The translations under genes were made by a program, and so were the position numbers. DNA of 64,000 bases from positions 8,523-72,522 of the forward strand of contig DATGZK010000081.1 of the NCBI GenBank assembly GCA_035489755.1, in the 5' to 3' direction. This stretch comes from UBA9160 sp035489755 (lineage in GTDB: Bacteria > Myxococcota_A > UBA9160). The notes beneath the pieces are model-generated. The model was not told the DNA's origin. It ran no database searches and saw nothing but the letters and a program-made list of their open reading frames with translations. Positions 1-7,291 of the stretch are shown here, in pieces (position 1 is the stretch's first letter; each line of letters opens with the position of its first letter).

Positions 1-1594
1 CTGGGGATGCCGGGTCAAGCCGGGCGGCTTCCGAGGCCGCAGCGAGCGCACCGATCGGGTCACCGACCGCGGCACGCGTCCGCGAGAGTGCCGCCACGGG
101 GGCTACGTCCAGCGGACTCGCCCAATGACTTTCCTCGCGCAGCCTGAGTGCTCGCTCGAGAACCCGTGCGCCGCCGCCTCCCAACAAGAACTCTGCCTCT
201 GCAGCGTCGGCTGCGAGTGCCAGCAGGGCGGGCCTTCCAGGTCGGACCCACAGCCCGCGCAGGGCGTCGTTCTCGCCCGCCGCGAACTCCCCTTGCGCGA
301 TGCGCCGTTCTGCCCGCGCCTCGGCGACGAGCGCAAGGCTCTGTGTTCCCGCGACGAGCGCCAAGAGAAGTGCAATCGTCGCAACACTCCAACGAGTCCT
401 CTCATGGGCTGCCATCGATCGCGATGTGCCGCTCTCCCGTGCTTCACCCAGATTTCCGCTCCATGCAATTCCCGCGAGTGCCGCCGTGGCAAGCGCCACA
501 GCCGGGACATGGAGCGGAAAGTCGACCAGGGAATGACAGGCCACGGCAATCAGACCCGCCGCGGGCGCAAATGCCAGTGGGCTCTGCCTGCGCAATCTCA
601 CGAGGCGCTCCCCCACCACCCTCACCGCGGCGATTGCGAGCAGAAGACCCGGCAGCCCAAGCTCTACCCAAGCGTGCAGCGGTTCGCTGTGGGCGTGGAG
701 GACGGCGTAGGGCAAGCCCATCGGTCGCCAACGGGTGAAAGCCGGAGCAAACGCACCGAGTCCGGCGCCCAGTGGAAGGTATGACCAGGCGGCACGGCCG
801 GCGCTTGCGTAGACCTGCCAGCGCAAGCCCGCCGAAAGCTCACCTTCCCGACCCGACGGCGGAAGAAGCCCCGGCACAATCGCTGGCACACACGCAAGCA
901 GCACGGCGACGCCGCTTAGCACTCCGATCACAAGCCATGTGCCCCGCCTTGCGGGGAGGCGCTGGACCACAAGTGTGGCCGCACAAATTCCAAGTGCCGC
1001 AAGGAGTGCGCCGAGTGATTCTGTCGCCGCTACGCCAGCGCCCAGCAGCCCAAAGATGCCGAACCAGAGCAGGGCATCTTCACGGTGCCCACGCCTCGCG
1101 AGTTCGGAGCCGACAAGCCTGGCGAACGCGTAGGAAGCGGGCAAAAGCAGCCACGCGGCGAGGTGATTCGGGTTTCCGAACGGCTCCCGGGCACGCGCCC
1201 CTAAAGGGGTCATCGCGAGGGCGACACACGCGACGACGGCGCCGAGAACGGCAAACCCTCCGAGCAGGCGGCGCGCCTGAAGCCTTGAGAGCGTTCCCGC
1301 ACACAACAAAAAAACAAGCACCGAGGCAAGCAGCGGCGCGCTCGCGTCCAGCGTCGCGTCGGGTGCGATGCTCCACAGAACGGACGCAAGGCCCAGCCCG
1401 CACCCTGCGAGCGCGAGCTCCAACCCCCCGCCAGCAATCGCCGCGAACTGCCGCGTCGCGGCAGCAAGCCCGGCAACCGCCGCCACCGCCAGGTAAAGGC
1501 CGGCGCTTACCTCCGCTGTCACTCCGCCATGGAACGCCACCGCTCCTGCGAGGAGTGCCAGCAATGCGCAAGCGAGCCAGCCACTGCGAATCAC
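1..1594 (-). CDS. O-antigen ligase / Wzy_C-type membrane protein, C-terminus cut by window edge
   Basis: A GTG-initiated frame overlaps the stop of the upstream tyrosine kinase gene by four bases (GTGA) and runs off the window, giving about 531 visible residues. It is strongly hydrophobic with multiple membrane segments. Motifs typical of O-antigen ligase/polymerase proteins are visible: FGNPNHLAAW near residue 140, AHSEPLHAWVELG near 300-312 (the periplasmic His-containing loop), and HSLVDFPLH further on. After the last membrane segment (near 415) there is an Ala/Glu-rich helical tail resembling a TPR region, as in many ligases of exopolysaccharide loci. Its role is inferred to be polymerisation or ligation of lipid-linked glycan in the inner membrane. 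The exact acceptor cannot be told from sequence. Confidence 0.72.
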   Translation of the reverse strand, partial: MIRSGWLACALLALLAGAVAFHGGVTAEVSAGLYLAVAAVAGLAAATRQFAAIAGGGLELALAGCGLGLASVLWSIAPDATLDASAPLLASVLVFLLCAGTLSRLQARRLLGGFAVLGAVVACVALAMTPLGARAREPFGNPNHLAAWLLLPASYAFARLVGSELARRGHREDALLWFGIFGLLGAGVAATESLGALLAALGICAATLVVQRLPARRGTWLVIGVLSGVAVLLACVPAIVPGLLPPSGREGELSAGLRWQVYASAGRAAWSYLPLGAGLGAFAPAFTRWRPMGLPYAVLHAHSEPLHAWVELGLPGLLLAIAAVRVVGERLVRLRRQSPLAFAPAAGLIAVACHSLVDFPLHVPAVALATAALAGIAWSGNLGEARESGTSRSMAAHERTRWSVATIALLLALVAGTQSLALVAEARAERRIAQGEFAAGENDALRGLWVRPGRPALLALAADAAEAEFLLGGGGARVLERALRLREESHWASPLDVAPVAALSRTRAAVGDPIGALAAASEAARLDPASP

Positions 1595-3471
1595 GCCGGT
1601 CTACTCCCGGTGCTGGCAGGCCCCGCGTCGCCGGCAGTCTCTCGCCCGTAGCTGTAGTAGCGATATGCCGCGGTTGGATCGTCGATCGGCGACTTGTTCA
1701 GAACGACGCCGTAGAGTCGAGCTCCAGAGCGCTCGAGCTGGCGCACGGTCGACCGCAGGACACGCCAGTCGAATCGCCGTGGCTCGACGACGAGCAGCAC
1801 GCCATCGACCAGCCCTGCGAGCAGAGACGCGTCTACCAGCCCACCCGCGGGCGGCGAGTCAAGCAGCACGTACTCGTACCGTTCACGCAGCAACCGAACG
1901 AGCTCTCCGAGCCGATGGGACTCAATGAGCTCCGCGGGATTTGCCGGCAGTGTTCCGCACGGCAGTGCGTCGAGACCCTCCACGTGCGTCGGTCGGAGTG
2001 CTTGGTCCAGATCTGCGTCGCCGGCGAGATAGTCGGCGAGCCCCCGGGCTTTGGCGAGCGCAAACATCCGGTGTAGCGTCGGTCGCCGCAGATCCGTGTC
2101 GATCACGACGGTCCGGCGGCCTGACTGCGCGAGTGACACCGCCAGGTTCGCGAGCACCGTGCTCTTCCCCTCCTCGGGACCCGTGCTCGTGACGAGTACA
2201 GCGCGCCGCTGCAGGTCCACATGGCTGAAACGCAGGTTCGTCCGCAGCGCTCGGAACATCTCCCCTTCGAGCGCACCAGGGGCCTCCGCCACGAGCGAGG
2301 TCGCGCGCGGACGCGCATCGAACCGCGAGATCGTGCCGAGGGTGGAAAGGCCGAGGACGCGTGCCACCTCTTCGGCGCTCCCGACACTCCGGTCTAGCGT
2401 GTCCACCAGATAGGCCGCCGCGATTGCGGCGCACAGCCCCAGCACAAGAGCCACGGTCAGGTTTCGCCCCGTTCGCGGCTCGATCGCTAGGGTCGGCCGC
2501 TTGGCGGGTTCGAGGACCCGGAGGTCAAAGTCTGCGATGCCGGCAGAGAGATCTGCCTGCTTCAGCTTCTTGAGCAGCACCTCGTACATCTGCTGATCGA
2601 GATCGGCGTCACGCTTGAGGATCCGGTACTGGATCAATTTTCGTTGGTCGACTTCACGGGTCGCCTGACTCTGTGCGAATCTCGCGCGTAGGCTTTCTAG
2701 GCGTGTGCGAGCTTCGATGACCTTCGGGTGTTGGTCGAGGTAGCGGCGTCGGAGCTGGGCGAGCTCGACTTCCGCCGCGGTGACTTCCTGGCGCAGCGTC
2801 CCGTCCGCGGCCTCCGATGACAGGGGCGCTGCTTCCTCGGCACCCGAGAAGTCAAGACGCTCGGTCGAGAGATAGTCGACAAGACGTTCCTCAGACCGAC
2901 GCAGCTTGTCGCGCTGATTTTCGAGCTCTCCGGTGAGCCAGGTGATCGATCGGCGGCGGCCCTCATCGCGTTGCTCTTGGGAGTACGAGATATAGGCATC
3001 TGCGACCGCATTGCACAGATCCCGCGCGCGCTCGGGCGCGCCCGCGTCCGCATGCAGAAGCACGATCCGGGTATCGCGCAGATGCTCGACGTCGAGGGCC
3101 CCTTTCACCTCCTGGACAACCGCCTGGATGCGCTCCGCTGGGGTACTTGCGTCGATCCAGCCCAATGTCTCCGCCGCACGTCGTGCCACCGGCTCGCTTC
3201 GCATGACCTCGAGTTCAGTTTCAAACGAGCGTCGTTCGAGCAGGTAGCCTTCGATCGGACTGGAACGATCTGCCAAAGCATTCGCGGGCGCCGTCGCTCC
3301 GATCACAAGTCGAGCGGTCGCGCGATAGACCGCCGGGATTCGGTAGTTCCAGACCAAGGCCAGGCTAAGAAAGCCCACGAAGGTCGCGACCAGCGTTCGC
3401 CAACGCTGGCGCAGCATGGCCAGCTGGTCGGTCCAGTGCCCCTCGTCGATGGTGGACCTATGCGCCTGCAT
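1591..3471 (-). CDS. Polysaccharide chain-length determinant with C-terminal BY-type tyrosine autokinase (Wzc/GumC-like)
   Basis: 626 residues. The N-terminus has a Wzz domain with a first membrane segment near residues 20-40 (FLSLALVWNYRIP), then a long coiled-coil periplasmic region rich in Arg/Glu/Gln, a second membrane segment near 325-345, and a cytoplasmic CpsD-like kinase. Walker A (GPEEGKST) is near 432, Walker A' (VIDTDLRRP) near 457 and Walker B (YVLLDSPP) near 537. The C-terminus has a Tyr cluster (AYRYYSYG), the usual autophosphorylation site. The start at 3471 is chosen because GGAGGG lies about 8 bases upstream; an ATG at 3495 has no such site. It sits between the export protein and the ligase, so it should control chain length and export in a Wzy-type pathway. 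Confidence 0.9.
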   Translation of the reverse strand: MQAHRSTIDEGHWTDQLAMLRQRWRTLVATFVGFLSLALVWNYRIPAVYRATARLVIGATAPANALADRSSPIEGYLLERRSFETELEVMRSEPVARRAAETLGWIDASTPAERIQAVVQEVKGALDVEHLRDTRIVLLHADAGAPERARDLCNAVADAYISYSQEQRDEGRRRSITWLTGELENQRDKLRRSEERLVDYLSTERLDFSGAEEAAPLSSEAADGTLRQEVTAAEVELAQLRRRYLDQHPKVIEARTRLESLRARFAQSQATREVDQRKLIQYRILKRDADLDQQMYEVLLKKLKQADLSAGIADFDLRVLEPAKRPTLAIEPRTGRNLTVALVLGLCAAIAAAYLVDTLDRSVGSAEEVARVLGLSTLGTISRFDARPRATSLVAEAPGALEGEMFRALRTNLRFSHVDLQRRAVLVTSTGPEEGKSTVLANLAVSLAQSGRRTVVIDTDLRRPTLHRMFALAKARGLADYLAGDADLDQALRPTHVEGLDALPCGTLPANPAELIESHRLGELVRLLRERYEYVLLDSPPAGGLVDASLLAGLVDGVLLVVEPRRFDWRVLRSTVRQLERSGARLYGVVLNKSPIDDPTAAYRYYSYGRETAGDAGPASTGSRPA

Positions 3472-3497
3472 CTCGCTTCCCTCCACTGCCGGCATCG

Positions 3498-4391
3498 CTA
3501 GAAGTAGGACTGCGGAACCACGACGAGGTCGCCGTCCTTGAGCTCGAGATTCTGCGCGTCGCTGCTCCCAGACATGAGATCGCCGATGCGCACGCGGGTC
3601 TCCGTGCGCCGCTCCCCGGATCCGCGCACAATGCGCGCACGATTGCCGGCGGCATATTCCGTAAGACCGCCCGCGAGGAGAACGGCGTCGAGAACCGTCG
3701 GAGCCTGCGAGAGCGAGTAGGTGCCCGGTCGAGCCACCTCGCCCACCACACGCACGCGTGGCATTGGACCTTCCGCCATGGCCGCCGCTCCCGTCGCCGC
3801 GCGCGAAACGATGAGAACGTCCCCCGGCCCGATCGGCGGATTCGAAGCGGCGTCGCCACCGCGCAGGAGCGCCTGTAGGTCCAGTTCTGCCGGAGCGGCC
3901 GGTGAATTTCCATCCGGTGCCGTTGGAGCCGCTGGATTGGCCGCGGTGGGATGAAGAAGGACGGCGGTAGATCCAGCTCCGGGTGTCAGTCCGCCTGCGG
4001 CGATCAGCAGATCCAGCACTCGCATGTGCTCGTGCACGGGATGCGCACCGGGTCGCTCGACAGGACCCAGGACGGAAGCCGTCCGGCGCGCCGATTCCCG
4101 GAGTGTGACCACGACACGCGGCGCACGCAGGTAGCTGCGTTCGAGGCGCGAACGCAGCTCCTCCGCCAGCTCGTCGCAGGTCTTCCCGGCCGCGGTGACG
4201 CGACCCAGCAGGACGTGGGAGACCGTGCCATCTTCGTCCACGTGGAGCGGGCCCGAGAGGTCGCTCTCTTGCCACACCTGTACTTCGATGGTGTCGCCGG
4301 GCGCAATGCGCTCGGGCCCGGCGTCGGCGCGCGCCATCGTCGCGGCCACCAGCAAGAGGCTCAGCCCAATGCCGAGCCCAGCCCCGCGCAT
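3498..4391 (-). CDS. Polysaccharide biosynthesis/export protein (Wza-like, SLBB)
   Basis: 297 residues. An N-terminal signal peptide (MRGAGLGIGLSLLLVAATMA then ADA) is followed by the Poly_export domain (RIAPGDTIEVQVWQESDLSG, VLLGRVTAAGKTCDELAEEL) and two SLBB-like segments (VLGPVERPGAHP near 105 and VRVVGEVARPGTYSL near 205). No lipobox Cys is visible at the cleavage site. The frame is open back to 4478, but that would overlap the upstream barrel gene, which stops at 4411. The ATG at 4391 puts the signal peptide at the N-terminus, though its Shine-Dalgarno is weak. It should form the periplasmic/outer-membrane conduit that works with the Wzc-like kinase encoded immediately downstream. Confidence 0.88.
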   Translation of the reverse strand: MRGAGLGIGLSLLLVAATMARADAGPERIAPGDTIEVQVWQESDLSGPLHVDEDGTVSHVLLGRVTAAGKTCDELAEELRSRLERSYLRAPRVVVTLRESARRTASVLGPVERPGAHPVHEHMRVLDLLIAAGGLTPGAGSTAVLLHPTAANPAAPTAPDGNSPAAPAELDLQALLRGGDAASNPPIGPGDVLIVSRAATGAAAMAEGPMPRVRVVGEVARPGTYSLSQAPTVLDAVLLAGGLTEYAAGNRARIVRGSGERRTETRVRIGDLMSGSSDAQNLELKDGDLVVVPQSYF

Positions 4392-4410
4392 CAGCCGAGA
4401 CAATCGTCGA

Positions 4411-5652
4411 TTAGCGTCGGTATTTGAACTCAAGCAGCACCCGATTCTGCGTGACATTGCTGAGGTCACCTTGTCCATACGTTTGCCAGTGGCGGACCAC
4501 GAGTCCGGCCTGGAGCGTACGCGTCAGTTGACGACGGAGCGCCGCCTCCACCGCGTAGTACTTCTGGTTGCCAACGCCCGGAGCTTGGTTGTCGAATTGA
4601 CCGCCGAATGCATCGATCGTCGCGCGCATTCGCGGCCCCAGCTGCTTTTCGAGACCGGCATGACCGACGGTCTCTGCGTAGTTGAAGCCAGAAATGTCCG
4701 AGGTCAGCATGCGGGTCACGCCGGCGTTCCAGCGCCAGCCGCCTTCGAGGTCGCCTTTGAGCTGGAGAAGACCGATTGCCCCGGGCGTGGTCGGTCCAGA
4801 GTGAAAGTCGATTTGCCCGTAGCCACCTCCAAGCTCGACCTCCACATTCCTCAAAGCTCGCCAACGGATGCCCGCGAGGCCCGAGACCTCGGTGAGATCG
4901 TCTTGCGGAAGGTCGTCAAACCAGCGCTCGCGAGTGGTGAGGCGTGCGTAGCCGATCACCTCCCGCCCCATGCCGCGCTGAAGCTCCACTTCCGCGGTCA
5001 CATCGTCGTAGCTGGCGTTGAAGGATTCGGTGCCCGGTGGCAATCCGGCGGGCACCGGATCTTGCCGCACCTGGTAGGGGTCCGAGTCAAATCGCGTTCC
5101 GCGAAGTGTCAAGTCGAGGATAAACTCTTCCGGCAGCTCTCTGCGGTACCGTGCCTGGGCTTCGAGGCGATTCGATTGGACGAGGTTCTCGAGGTCGTCC
5201 TGGGGCAGTCCGTAGTTGAGGGGCTGCGGGGCATAGGCATCGGACACGCGCAGCGTGAGGCCGCGCATCGCGTCCACCTCTGCGAAGCCACTGATGCGCC
5301 AGAAGTACTGGGAGATTTGCGGAGAACCGTAGTATTGACGCAGGTCCGCACCCACGTCTGCCCCGGTGCGCCACGCGCCTTCCCTGTAGGACGTTTCAAT
5401 TCCCGGCCCAAACCACAGGCCCGGCTCCCCCGGACCGCCGCCCGGCGCAAGCAGAACATTGTCGTCATAGACCGCGGTCAGGCTCGCGTACGGATGCCAG
5501 GCAAAGCCCTCGCGCGGCCCGCTGGCCCCGGGTTCCCCCGGATCTGCGCGCGCGAACGCGGGCGCAAACAACCCGATCGCCACGAGCGCCGCGACCCGCA
5601 AGCCGCGCCTGGCGGCTGCCAATCCCTTTTGTGTAAGACCCTGCATCGTCAC
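4411..5652 (-). CDS. Outer-membrane beta-barrel protein of the exopolysaccharide locus
   Basis: 413 residues. It has a signal peptide (ALVAIGLFAPAFARA) and then alternating polar/aromatic strands throughout (YASLTAVYDDNVLLAPGG, GYGQIDFHSG, TLQAGLVVRHWQTYG), ending in a strand LLEFKYRR. The pattern resembles the putative beta-barrel porins found beside Wza/Wzc genes in exopolysaccharide clusters. The GTG start overlaps the previous gene's TGA (GTGA); an ATG two codons further in at 5646 is the alternative. It probably acts as the outer-membrane exit pore or an accessory to Wza, by context. There is no catalytic motif. Confidence 0.75.
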   Translation of the reverse strand: MTMQGLTQKGLAAARRGLRVAALVAIGLFAPAFARADPGEPGASGPREGFAWHPYASLTAVYDDNVLLAPGGGPGEPGLWFGPGIETSYREGAWRTGADVGADLRQYYGSPQISQYFWRISGFAEVDAMRGLTLRVSDAYAPQPLNYGLPQDDLENLVQSNRLEAQARYRRELPEEFILDLTLRGTRFDSDPYQVRQDPVPAGLPPGTESFNASYDDVTAEVELQRGMGREVIGYARLTTRERWFDDLPQDDLTEVSGLAGIRWRALRNVEVELGGGYGQIDFHSGPTTPGAIGLLQLKGDLEGGWRWNAGVTRMLTSDISGFNYAETVGHAGLEKQLGPRMRATIDAFGGQFDNQAPGVGNQKYYAVEAALRRQLTRTLQAGLVVRHWQTYGQGDLSNVTQNRVLLEFKYRR

Positions 5653-6980
5653 ATCTCTGCCGGCAAGAGTGGCGAGAGGGGCCGCGTATACAGTCGCTCC
5701 TGCTGGTTTTGAATCAGGATGAGGTCGCCGGGGCCTGGCATCGCAAGTCGCTGGAGGAATCCAGCCACCAAGGTGTGCACGAGGGGGTTTGCGAGATTCG
5801 CAGACGCGGCGCTGGCGTCCACGAGTTCGTCCGCAGCTCCCTCTTCCACACCGATCGCGTCAAGGACCGCGAGGTAGTCCTGATCCCCATCCCGTCGTCG
5901 CAGAACCCGAATGACGTCCACACCGGCACCCTGCCGAAGTTGCGCACGCAGGCTCTGCACCCCCTCTCCAAGAGGCACAGTCGCGATCTCGGTCCATACC
6001 CAGCCTGCGGCGCCGGTTGCAGGGTGGATCACGCGGGCACTCGCGTTTCCGATCGACCAGATTTGAGGCGCACTTCCGTGTATACGGGCAAGAAGAGTCA
6101 CTGTACCGGGATTGTCGATGCGCACGTCCCAGCGAAGCTCGGCTCCGTCACGATCGGCTCTCGCCCAGGCGCCGCCGGAGGTAGGCGCAGAAAGGGACTG
6201 ATCGGTCACGGACGCTTGACCGGGAAGTGCGTGGAAGGTCTCCCCCTCGATGGTCTGAGGCGGGCCTTCGATCGGGAGCCGCGATTCGAGACCCAGCGCC
6301 CGGACCAGCGTGCGCGCCTTATCGCCGAAACGAAGAGGTTGCCCAGCGCTCCAACCGTCGCGTGGCTCGATGCACAGTTGTCTGTACCGCTCCAGTGTGA
6401 CCTGTGTGGCAGTCGATCCCGGATCGAACGAGGCCGAGAGCGTCTGAACGCCGGCCGGGAGGGGGAGCAGCTGGGGCGAGAGTCCAGGCCTCTCGAGTTG
6501 AGGATCGGTCTCCCCCGCATTGCGGTTGCCGGCGCGCCACTGCTGCACGCCATGACCCTCCACCGCGAGTGCGTAGAGGCCCGCCTCGGGAACGCTTAAA
6601 TCGACCGTCAATGAGGTGGCACCGGGTGCGGGCCGAATCGGCACCGATACGGAGACCTCGCCGCCCTGGGCGGGCGGGGGGCAAAGGAGCGCAAACAGCG
6701 CCGCAGGAGGCGCATCTCGGCCCGCGGCAGACCCCAAGCCGAGCGCACCCACGAGCCGGTCCGCCCAGTCCTCTTCGGAAACCCACGGACCGCGCGGGAC
6801 GGTCTCGGTCACTACGCGCGGCGACAGCGATGGATCGGTGGCAATGGGCGATGGCGTGGCCAGCGGCGCCAGCGACTGATCGGCTGCGATGGGGGATGCC
6901 GCCGCCAGCGCGCAGGCAAGCGAGAGCAGTGCCGCCCGGCCAAAGCCGAGCAGGAGCGCGCCGAATTCCCCTTCTCGCAC
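5649..6980 (-). CDS. Secreted protein of unknown function with two similar beta-sandwich-like segments
   Basis: About 443 residues from a GTG at 6980. That start places a signal peptide (LLLGFGRAALLSLACALAAA) at the N-terminus; the frame is open to 7094, so the start is uncertain. I do not recognise the family. After a Pro/Ser/Thr-rich linker with a repeated ADQSLAPLATPSP / ATDPSLSP pattern there are two segments of roughly 110 residues that echo each other: LYALAVEGHGVQQWRAGN...LPAGVQTLSASF and VTLLARIHGSAPQIWSIGN...LGEGVQSLRAQL. Each looks like a beta-sandwich of the carbohydrate-binding kind. It is first in the exopolysaccharide gene series and its stop overlaps the barrel gene, so a role in glycan handling outside the cell is plausible but unproven. 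Confidence 0.6.
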   Translation of the reverse strand: MREGEFGALLLGFGRAALLSLACALAAASPIAADQSLAPLATPSPIATDPSLSPRVVTETVPRGPWVSEEDWADRLVGALGLGSAAGRDAPPAALFALLCPPPAQGGEVSVSVPIRPAPGATSLTVDLSVPEAGLYALAVEGHGVQQWRAGNRNAGETDPQLERPGLSPQLLPLPAGVQTLSASFDPGSTATQVTLERYRQLCIEPRDGWSAGQPLRFGDKARTLVRALGLESRLPIEGPPQTIEGETFHALPGQASVTDQSLSAPTSGGAWARADRDGAELRWDVRIDNPGTVTLLARIHGSAPQIWSIGNASARVIHPATGAAGWVWTEIATVPLGEGVQSLRAQLRQGAGVDVIRVLRRRDGDQDYLAVLDAIGVEEGAADELVDASAASANLANPLVHTLVAGFLQRLAMPGPGDLILIQNQQERLYTRPLSPLLPAEM

Positions 6981-7291
6981 GCGTTTCAGGGCACACCCCG
7001 CACCTGATTGCCCGGCGTGCGAATCGGCTATAGACGGCCTTTCCTTTATCGGTTCAAGGGGATAGGCGGTCTCGGCGCGTGCCCGTGCAGCCACCGCGTC
7101 CGCGAAATCCCGATGCGCAGCAAAAGGTTAGGCTCGCGCCTGCACATTCAGGAGGGCCTCGGTAAGAGGCAGGAGAAGGAGCACACGGGTGCAGGGCAGC
7201 TGCAGAATGCCTGCAACTCGAGCGCACCCAAGAGGCAGTCCGTGTGCGAGAGAGATGCAGGCCGGCGCGCTGCGCGTCTCGCTTCTTAGGC
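6981..7291. other. Non-coding stretch between the mannosidase and the exopolysaccharide genes
   Basis: About 310 bases if the orphan gene starts at 6980 (197 if it starts at 7094). Apart from the weak promoter-like boxes I see no tRNA, hairpin terminator with a T-run, or plausible small gene. Confidence 0.5.
7027..7057 (-). promoter_or_regulatory. Weak candidate promoter for the exopolysaccharide genes
   Basis: On the minus strand TTGAAC (7057-7052) and TATAGC (7032-7027) are separated by 19 bases, about 45 bases before the GTG at 6980. The spacing is long and the boxes are imperfect. It favours the inner start codon of the orphan gene but is only suggestive. Confidence 0.25.

Noticed and set aside
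772..2076. 434-residue plus-strand frame opposite the ligase and kinase genes
   Set aside because: Arg/Pro-rich composition, no motif, and it opposes two well-supported genes; an antisense shadow of high-GC DNA.
3472..4275. N-terminal extension of the kinase reading frame up to 4275
   Set aside because: It overlaps the export-protein gene; the ATG at 3471 has a strong ribosome site and the Wzz domain starts there.
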